A DNA stretch of 11,212 bases from Planctomycetota bacterium (GTDB lineage: Bacteria; Planctomycetota; Phycisphaerae; Phycisphaerales; SM1A02): the NCBI GenBank assembly GCA_014381385.1, contig JACNLR010000112.1, forward strand, positions 1 through 11,212, written 5' to 3'. The position numbers and the translations under genes are program-made. Of the stretch, positions 6,944 through 11,212 are shown in pieces. A model generated the notes under the pieces. That model searched no databases. It was given only the letters and a program-made list of their open reading frames with translations, and was not told where the DNA came from. Position 1 is the stretch's first letter; the number at the start of each line of letters is the position of its first letter.

Positions 6944-7513
6944 TTATCTCCAAGTTGCCCTGCGTCCTGTTGGTGAATGGAATTTCCAAATGCCAATTGT
7001 TGACAAAAAACACCATCCAAGTGGTACGGCAAGCAGACCCGTATAGATCGCTGTTCCAAAAAGTTTCGCGAATTCTCCTAAACCACCGCCAAGTGCAGCT
7101 GGATTCCAAGGCATAAAACCTCGCGTAATGAGAACAAATGCCTGTACCGCCGCAATAACGAATACTGCTCCAGATGTAAAAAACGCAATAGTTAAAATTC
7201 GGCGTCTAAAAACGATGTTTCGAACTTTCAAAATAAGCAAGGTCGTTACGACAAAACCCAGTGCGTGAGGTCCAATAAGATGCGCACCACCACCAAGTTG
7301 CCCATGCCCGGGTGATAAATCAACCAGAATACCAAGTGCTAAAGCGACAATGAGAGCGGTTGTTTCCGGTGCAAAAAGTGCAATGCAAACAACAAGGCAA
7401 GGCACAGCTTGTGGCGTTATAGAACCAGTGGAACGTAATGTGAAAATACCTGCGAAGCTCGAATCAAAAGCGAGTGCAAGAATAGTTGCAACAACAAGAA
7501 CGATACCGTTCAT
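6944..7513 (-). CDS. mreD: Rod shape-determining membrane protein MreD
   Basis: The 189-residue protein is very hydrophobic, with about five or six predicted membrane helices. A short cytoplasmic-type basic stretch (VRNIVFRRR) sits mid-protein and the tail is basic. MreD is poorly conserved in sequence, so the call rests on length, topology and its place directly after mreC. The pattern around LGILVDLSPGHGQLGGGAHLIGPHALGF fits the family's conserved region with an intramembrane Asp. Its ATG overlaps the mreC TGA (ATGA), and AGAGGTGAT upstream serves as the ribosome site. MreD works in the inner membrane with MreC and MreB in wall elongation. Confidence 0.85.
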   Translation of the reverse strand: MNGIVLVVATILALAFDSSFAGIFTLRSTGSITPQAVPCLVVCIALFAPETTALIVALALGILVDLSPGHGQLGGGAHLIGPHALGFVVTTLLILKVRNIVFRRRILTIAFFTSGAVFVIAAVQAFVLITRGFMPWNPAALGGGLGEFAKLFGTAIYTGLLAVPLGWCFLSTIGIWKFHSPTGRRATWR

Positions 7514-8409
7514 TGATCACCTCTCGCTTCGCCTTGCCCAGTACCTAGCACCACAACTTTTGAGTAATCGCGGGCTCGCCTTCTGGGTAACACAACTATT
7601 TCACTGCGAAGCGGTGCTTCGTCAAGTTGCGATACGCTTGTAACAACTCCAAGCACTAGACCGGCGCCAGAAATAGGCCAAGAAGGATCATCGAGCACCA
7701 CTAAATCATCCGCTTGCACGCCGCGATTCGCTTGCACCTGCGCAGTAAAGAATCCATCACTCGACGGTTGTAATAAAACTTCGGCAAGTAAAGGGGGACG
7801 ACTGCCTGTCAATGGATGTGCTGGAACAATACCCGCACGAATAAAACCTGAATCTTTGTTACAAGAAGGCAACAGGCTAACGCGCGTCATGCCTACCCTC
7901 GCAATGCGACCAACAATGTCCCTTCCAACAATCGCGACGTCGCCAGAAAGAATACGATCTGCAACGCCACGAGATAGTTTCAATTCCACTTCACCAGAAG
8001 ATTCCTCTGGCCTATGCCCAATCAAATCAAGTGCGAGAACAACCGGAGGCATAGCGTTCCGCAGTGCAGATTCTGGAAGTGATTGCATCATCCGAAGTTG
8101 ATCTGCGAGTTCGGTTGCTCGCAACATTTGCGAATGATACAACTGCCTGTAGTGATCTCGCTCTGCAACTGCTAAGTCGTTTCGTTCTTGCTCATCTGTT
8201 GGTAAGTCCGCAGGCTCGATGGCTGGGCGAACCCATCCCTTAACCATCATCCCAACATGCGAGATCGGTGTAACGGGTACGCGGACTAAATCCGCAACAT
8301 CGGTAGTCCAGCCCAACCATGATGCTGGAAACATCGAGAAGCAAACAGTTATAACGATTGCTATCGGCAATGCTTTAGCGCGGTTACGAAATGTTCCGTA
8401 GTTGCTCAT
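7510..8409 (-). CDS. mreC: Rod shape-determining protein MreC
   Basis: The 299-residue protein has the standard MreC layout. A basic N-terminus and one membrane helix (about 14-33) precede a coiled coil (about 75-115), followed by a double beta domain (about 120-290). Recognisable family patterns are LSRGVADRILSGDVAIVG, VGRIARVG and VSLLPSCNKDSGF, then the second repeat QANRGVQADDLVVL. MreC anchors in the inner membrane with its beta domain outside the cytoplasm, linking MreB to the wall synthases. The gene begins 25 bases after mreB and overlaps mreD by 4. No purine-rich ribosome site is visible before its ATG; the upstream bases are pyrimidine-rich, which is odd compared with mreB and mreD. 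Confidence 0.93.
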   Translation of the reverse strand: MSNYGTFRNRAKALPIAIVITVCFSMFPASWLGWTTDVADLVRVPVTPISHVGMMVKGWVRPAIEPADLPTDEQERNDLAVAERDHYRQLYHSQMLRATELADQLRMMQSLPESALRNAMPPVVLALDLIGHRPEESSGEVELKLSRGVADRILSGDVAIVGRDIVGRIARVGMTRVSLLPSCNKDSGFIRAGIVPAHPLTGSRPPLLAEVLLQPSSDGFFTAQVQANRGVQADDLVVLDDPSWPISGAGLVLGVVTSVSQLDEAPLRSEIVVLPRRRARDYSKVVVLGTGQGEARGDQ

Positions 8410-8434
8410 TGAAGAGAAGAGCTACACAATCTTA

Positions 8435-9481
8435 TCAATCATCCATATCGGATTCAAGAACTGCTTTCCAAAGTTCAAGGTTCTCTAGATAAATACTCGT
8501 CCCCTGCGCAACGCAAGTCAGCGGGTCGGATGCGATTGAAACGTCAAGGCCAGTTGCTTCTGAAATAACAACATCAATGCCTCGTAAAAGTGCACCGCCA
8601 CCTGCAATCCAAATCCCATTTTCAACGAGGTCCGCTGATAGTTCTGGCTCAGCCCGTTCAAGCGTACGCTTTACAACTTCAATAATTGCTTCAACCGGTT
8701 CATACATCGCTTCGCGAATTTCTTCACTTTTCACGGTTTTTTTATCTGGCATGCCTGTTATGTTGTCTCGGCCACGAACTTCGATAGTCGTTTCTTTTTC
8801 CATAGGCGATGCGGAACCAACTTCAATTTTGATGCGCTCCGCTGTCTGCTCACCAATTGTTAAACCATGATTCTTTTTCATGTAACTGATTATGGATTCA
8901 TCCAAGTCATCTCCAGCAACTCGAATGGACTCGCACGTTGCAATATCACCGAGTGACATGATTGCAACTTCAGTTGTACCGCCACCAATATCAACAATCA
9001 TCGAAGCTGTTGGTTCCGCAATGGGAAGTCCTGCTCCGATTCCTGCGGCCATTGGTTCTTCGACCAGATAGACGCGTCTTGCTCCTGCACGTTCTGCAGA
9101 ATCTAGTACAGCACGTTTTTCAACGGCTGTAATTCCAGATGGAACTGCGATAACAACACGTGGACCGATTACACGGCCTTTGCCACTTACTTTCCGAATA
9201 AAATAACTCAGCATTGCTTCTGTTATCTCAAAATCACTTATCACACCGTCCTTCAAAGGGCGTATTGCCGTTATTGATCCGGGTGTCTTGCCGAGCATTT
9301 CTTTTGCACTGAAACCTACTGCGTTACCGTTATTGAGCACTCGATTCGTCCCACGCTTTACGGCAACAACAGATGGTTCATCCAAAACTATGCCCTCGCC
9401 CCGAACACAGACAAGTGTATTGCATGTCCCAAGGTCAATACCCATATCAACACTAAACCAACTTAATAACTTGTCAAACAC
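8435..9481 (-). CDS. mreB: Actin-like cell-shape protein MreB
   Basis: The 348-residue protein has typical MreB length. The N-terminal FDKLLSWFS is the amphipathic membrane-binding helix. Phosphate-1 is DMGIDLGTCNT (12-22), phosphate-2 is VDIGGGTTEVAI (from about 163), and the adenosine motif is IAGGGALLRGID (around 292-303). The start is GTG at 9481, supported by alignment of this N-terminus with known MreBs and by GAGGAG 8 bases upstream. MreB polymerises on the inner membrane and directs lateral wall synthesis. It opens the mreBCD run after a 219-base leader or gap, so it may have separate regulation. I found no convincing promoter there. Confidence 0.98.
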   Translation of the reverse strand: MFDKLLSWFSVDMGIDLGTCNTLVCVRGEGIVLDEPSVVAVKRGTNRVLNNGNAVGFSAKEMLGKTPGSITAIRPLKDGVISDFEITEAMLSYFIRKVSGKGRVIGPRVVIAVPSGITAVEKRAVLDSAERAGARRVYLVEEPMAAGIGAGLPIAEPTASMIVDIGGGTTEVAIMSLGDIATCESIRVAGDDLDESIISYMKKNHGLTIGEQTAERIKIEVGSASPMEKETTIEVRGRDNITGMPDKKTVKSEEIREAMYEPVEAIIEVVKRTLERAEPELSADLVENGIWIAGGGALLRGIDVVISEATGLDVSIASDPLTCVAQGTSIYLENLELWKAVLESDMDD

Positions 9482-9567
9482 GATGTAAGCTCCTCATTAC
9501 TCGTAGGTTCTAGACGCGAACTCTCTACCTTGGGGATGATACGGGAAAAAGGAGAAGGCTATTGCAT

Positions 9568-9606
9568 TTTTCTCAGGGGACAGTCCACCCTTTTCTCAAT
9601 GGGGAC
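9568..9606. repeat. Paired direct repeats in the mreB upstream region
   Basis: TTTTCTCA-GGGGAC (9568-9581) recurs as TTTTCTCAATGGGGAC (9591-9606), 23 bases apart (about two helical turns). The first copy runs into the palindrome GGACAGTCC (9578-9586). The elements lie 90-125 bases upstream of the mreB start. Spacing on one face of the helix suits a protein-binding site, but no regulator is identified. Confidence 0.4.
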
Positions 9607-9644
9607 TTTTCGAAGAGAAAGCGTGGTTCAATGAAGTAAGCCTA

Positions 9645-9661
9645 ACGAAGGCAGCCTTCGT
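9645..9661. repeat. Perfect 8-bp hairpin downstream of the small membrane gene
   Basis: ACGAAGGC and GCCTTCGT are exact inverted arms around a single A. It sits about 40 bases past the stop of the gene at 9701 and 164 bases before mreB. On the minus strand only a mildly T-rich sequence follows, so it could be a weak terminator or attenuator, or an mRNA processing or stability hairpin separating the first two genes from mreBCD. Confidence 0.45.
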
Positions 9662-9700
9662 GGAGTCCTGAGAATGTGGGTTTGTGCGTGGAATTGTGAA

Positions 9701-9889
9701 TCAGCGTAAATCGACGAGCTTCATGGCACCACCTGGGGTGCTGTCGAAGGAAGAATGCTCCATATTAACGAGCACCATCCACGCCACGCCCATCGCCATA
9801 AGTAGAGTAGCGACAACGAGCAGGACAGTGAAAACGTCAGGAGGAGCTTGTCGATTTGCTGTGGAAGGATCAGGTGTTGACATCATCAT
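9701..9889 (-). CDS. Small single-pass membrane protein, unknown function
   Basis: The predicted 62-residue protein has a short Pro/Ser/Asp-rich N-terminus, one clear membrane helix at about 19-41 (VFTVLLVVATLLMAMGVAWMV) and a short polar tail ending KLVDLR. I recognise no family. The likely start is the ATG at 9889, sharing one base with the TGA of the preceding gene (TGATG); two further ATGs follow at once, and an upstream in-frame TTG is possible. The tight overlap indicates coexpression, and perhaps joint assembly, with the coiled-coil protein encoded just upstream. That it is a real gene is inferred from the overlap and the clean helix. Confidence 0.65.
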   Translation of the reverse strand: MMMSTPDPSTANRQAPPDVFTVLLVVATLLMAMGVAWMVLVNMEHSSFDSTPGGAMKLVDLR

Positions 9890-10776
9890 CAATTCCGCCC
9901 CTGCACTGCTGAAACCGTGACACCAGGAACAACAAGACCCCTTGAGGAATCCTCAAGCGTAACGCGCCCGATTGAACGGTTGATATCGACCTTTTCAACT
10001 TGCAACCGACCAAGAAACGTTCCATCCTTGCCAACTGTCATAATCCAGCCCTTTTTAACTCCATCCCGTGAACCAGCGTTGATCTCAACAAGGACATCAT
10101 CGTTGCTACGAGAGACAGTCAAAACTGTAGAGGTTAATGCACGGTCTGGCGCTATACCTGTTTCAACGACCGAAGTCGAAGCTAACGCTCCGTACTTCGA
10201 AAAGTATGAATCCAACTGCACTTGCAGTGTGTCGAGTTGTTTTTCTATATTGTGGCGTTCTTCTTCTGCTTTCTCTTTTCCACGATTCGCTTCCTCTTTT
10301 GCAAAATTAGCATCATTGAGCAAATCTTCCATCTCCATGACTACCCGCTCAGCAGAGACGAGTTCATTTCTCAAATCATAGTTTTCTGAGACAAAGCGTT
10401 GTTTCATTTCGCTGTTCACCTCGCTTGCACTCAACAACGCTTGTAAATTTGCGTTTGATTGTGCGAGTTGTGCTTCAAGTCGGCCAACTTGTGCTTGGAG
10501 TGTTTCGATAGTGACTCGCGTATTGGATTGGTCCGAACGTAATGTTCCAATAACGGAGTCCTTCGCATCGAGTTCTTTTTGCATTTCGAGTCGCTGCGTT
10601 GAAAGGGTGTGCTCCGCATCGTTCGCTCGAGTAGTCGCCACTACTCTTTGATCGTCTGCCTCGCGGTACTTTGCTCGGTAACTACTTTCATTTGTAGTGT
10701 ATGTTGCAACAAGTGGAACCATTGCTACTGCAAGTAATGTAACGAGTACGATAAAAATTTTAGTCAGAATATGCAC
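9889..10776 (-). CDS. Membrane-anchored coiled-coil protein with MreC-like C-terminal beta segment
   Basis: The 295-residue protein starts at GTG 10776 with AAGAGG 7 bases upstream. Residues about 5-25 form one hydrophobic helix (signal anchor). Residues about 30-195 are rich in Glu, Gln, Arg, Leu and Ala in long heptad-like runs, a coiled coil. Residues about 216-292 contain VEINAGSRDGVKKGW, then DGTFLGRLQVEKVDINRSIG, which resembles the repeated beta unit of MreC (nGs.dGvkkG...G.vGrv..v...s) but appears only once. The order helix, coiled coil, beta domain matches MreC, yet the coil is far longer and true mreC is present three genes downstream. Inferred: an envelope protein acting beside the MreBCD complex. 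No specific family recognised; FlgT-C-like or secretion-type beta domains are alternatives. Confidence 0.8.
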   Translation of the reverse strand: MHILTKIFIVLVTLLAVAMVPLVATYTTNESSYRAKYREADDQRVVATTRANDAEHTLSTQRLEMQKELDAKDSVIGTLRSDQSNTRVTIETLQAQVGRLEAQLAQSNANLQALLSASEVNSEMKQRFVSENYDLRNELVSAERVVMEMEDLLNDANFAKEEANRGKEKAEEERHNIEKQLDTLQVQLDSYFSKYGALASTSVVETGIAPDRALTSTVLTVSRSNDDVLVEINAGSRDGVKKGWIMTVGKDGTFLGRLQVEKVDINRSIGRVTLEDSSRGLVVPGVTVSAVQGRN

Positions 10777-10807
10777 GAGTAAACCTCTTACTTCTACGAC
10801 CTATGAA

Positions 10808-10872
10808 CTAATTGGAGGGGCTACATTTGCCTGCAAAGATATGGAGTCCAATACGGTCTAATTAGGGGGCTA
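10808..10872. repeat. Near-identical direct repeats in the cluster leader
   Basis: CTAATTGGAGGGGCTA (10808-10823) and CTAATTAGGGGGCTA (10858-10872) are 50 bases apart, start to start. The second copy adjoins the candidate -10 box at 10873. On the minus strand both lie downstream of the promoter, in the predicted transcribed leader of the coiled-coil gene. This position suits a repressor pair or an RNA element. No known regulator is recognised. Confidence 0.4.
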
Positions 10873-10901
10873 GTTTTACCCCGATATTGACCAATTGTCA
10901 A
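10873..10901 (-). promoter_or_regulatory. Sigma70-type promoter for the mre-associated cluster
   Basis: On the minus strand a perfect TTGACA (10901-10896) is followed after exactly 17 bases by TAAAAC (10878-10873, 4 of 6). Transcription would start near 10866, leaving a leader of about 90 bases before GTG 10776. The -35 box overlaps the TGA stop of the upstream HEAT-repeat gene (10898-10900) and lies in the inverted repeat ATTGAC/GTCAAT (10886-10891 / 10897-10902). Confidence 0.6.
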
Positions 10902-11212
10902 TGCGAAATCGCCAAAGAATCCTTGTTATTGATACGAAGAACGGCTCCTGCAGCAGAAATCTGCACTGATGGGTCAATATCTTTGAGCATTAAGGCTAGT
11001 GGACCCAAGGAAAGCCTATTGCCTTGTACGCCAAGTGCGGTGGCACATTGAGACCGAATGTGGGGCGAAGCGTTCGAAGAAAACTGCAACACTGTTTCCA
11101 AGGGCATTCGGTTTGGTGAAATCTGTGCAAGGGCTGTAGCTGCTACCAAACGAATTTCGTCTGGGTATCTTTGTGGGGTCATCGTTATCCCTTCAAGGGT
11201 AGATATAACTTC
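10898..11212 (-). CDS. HEAT-repeat protein, C-terminal part (5' end outside window)
   Basis: The frame stays open to the right edge, so the 104 visible residues are the tail of a longer protein; the internal ATG at 11182 has no good ribosome site and falls inside a repeat. The sequence is built of about 33-residue helical repeats, with PDEIRLVAATALAQI, SPHIRSQCATALGV and DPSVQISAAGAVLRI at equivalent positions, characteristic of HEAT or PBS-lyase-type repeats. Such proteins are protein-binding scaffolds. Nothing visible indicates a partner or enzymatic role. It is separated from the next gene by a new promoter, so it may be independent of the mre cluster. Confidence 0.8.
   Translation of the reverse strand, partial: EVISTLEGITMTPQRYPDEIRLVAATALAQISPNRMPLETVLQFSSNASPHIRSQCATALGVQGNRLSLGPLALMLKDIDPSVQISAAGAVLRINNKDSLAISH

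Noticed and set aside
6937..7059. A 41-residue N-terminal extension of the GlmU-like protein
   Set aside because: It would overlap the mreD coding sequence out of frame and has no family-like sequence. The ATG at 6936 has a GGAG site and starts the conserved domain.
9482..9560. TATCAT as a -10 box for mreB
   Set aside because: No acceptable -35 box lies 16-18 bases upstream, and there is no extended -10 TG.
11180..11182. ATG as the start of a 94-residue HEAT protein
   Set aside because: The frame remains open upstream to the window edge with repeat-like sequence, so the gene very likely begins outside the window.
1..11212. Insertion sequence, prophage or defence system
   Set aside because: No transposase, integrase, nuclease-helicase pair, terminal repeats or CRISPR array is seen. 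The content is mostly core housekeeping genes.

Overview
The window suggests a marine-type Planctomycetota bacterium, most likely of the class Phycisphaerae. The main reason is the secreted protein at the left edge. It carries Cys-rich repeats beginning 'GACC' and a two-loop, dockerin-like calcium-binding segment containing DLNGDGEVNVTDLLEV and AAWGPC, a style I associate with Phycisphaerae secretomes. Base composition is moderate rather than GC-rich. The organism call is inference from protein style; no rRNA is present.

Layout. (1) 1-2477, minus strand: a large secreted metzincin-type zinc metalloprotease (signal peptide, propeptide, catalytic domain, three Cys-rich repeats, dockerin-like segment, start of a cupredoxin-like domain). 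Its C-terminus lies off the left edge. (2) 2478-2975: about 500 bases with no convincing conventional gene but unusually many inverted repeats, candidate promoters and one 23-codon plus-strand ORF with a near-perfect Shine-Dalgarno site. (3) 2976-3049, plus strand: tRNA-Asp(GTC) with its own promoter, followed by a bidirectional terminator. (4) 3125-10776, minus strand: a tight cell-shape/envelope/replication cluster. In transcription order it runs: MreC-like coiled-coil membrane protein, small one-helix membrane protein, 219-base gap, mreB, mreC, mreD, an alternative GlmU-type left-handed beta-helix sugar-nucleotide enzyme, polA. Most junctions overlap or nearly touch (TGATG, ATGA, 7 bases, TAATG). 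(5) 10898-11212, minus strand: the 3' end of a HEAT-repeat protein entering from the right. A good sigma70-type promoter for the cluster has its -35 box over that gene's stop codon.

How the genes fit together. MreB filaments with MreC and MreD form the core of the elongation machinery for lateral cell-wall growth. The GlmU-like enzyme would supply or modify UDP-GlcNAc, the first peptidoglycan precursor. The two genes upstream of mreB (a membrane-anchored coiled coil with a short MreC-like beta tail, and a tiny membrane protein) are candidates for additional partners of this machinery. polA ends the run and appears to be coupled to the GlmU-like gene by a one-base overlap. No PBP2/mrdA or rodA gene follows mreD here, unlike the mreBCD-mrdAB arrangement of many bacteria.
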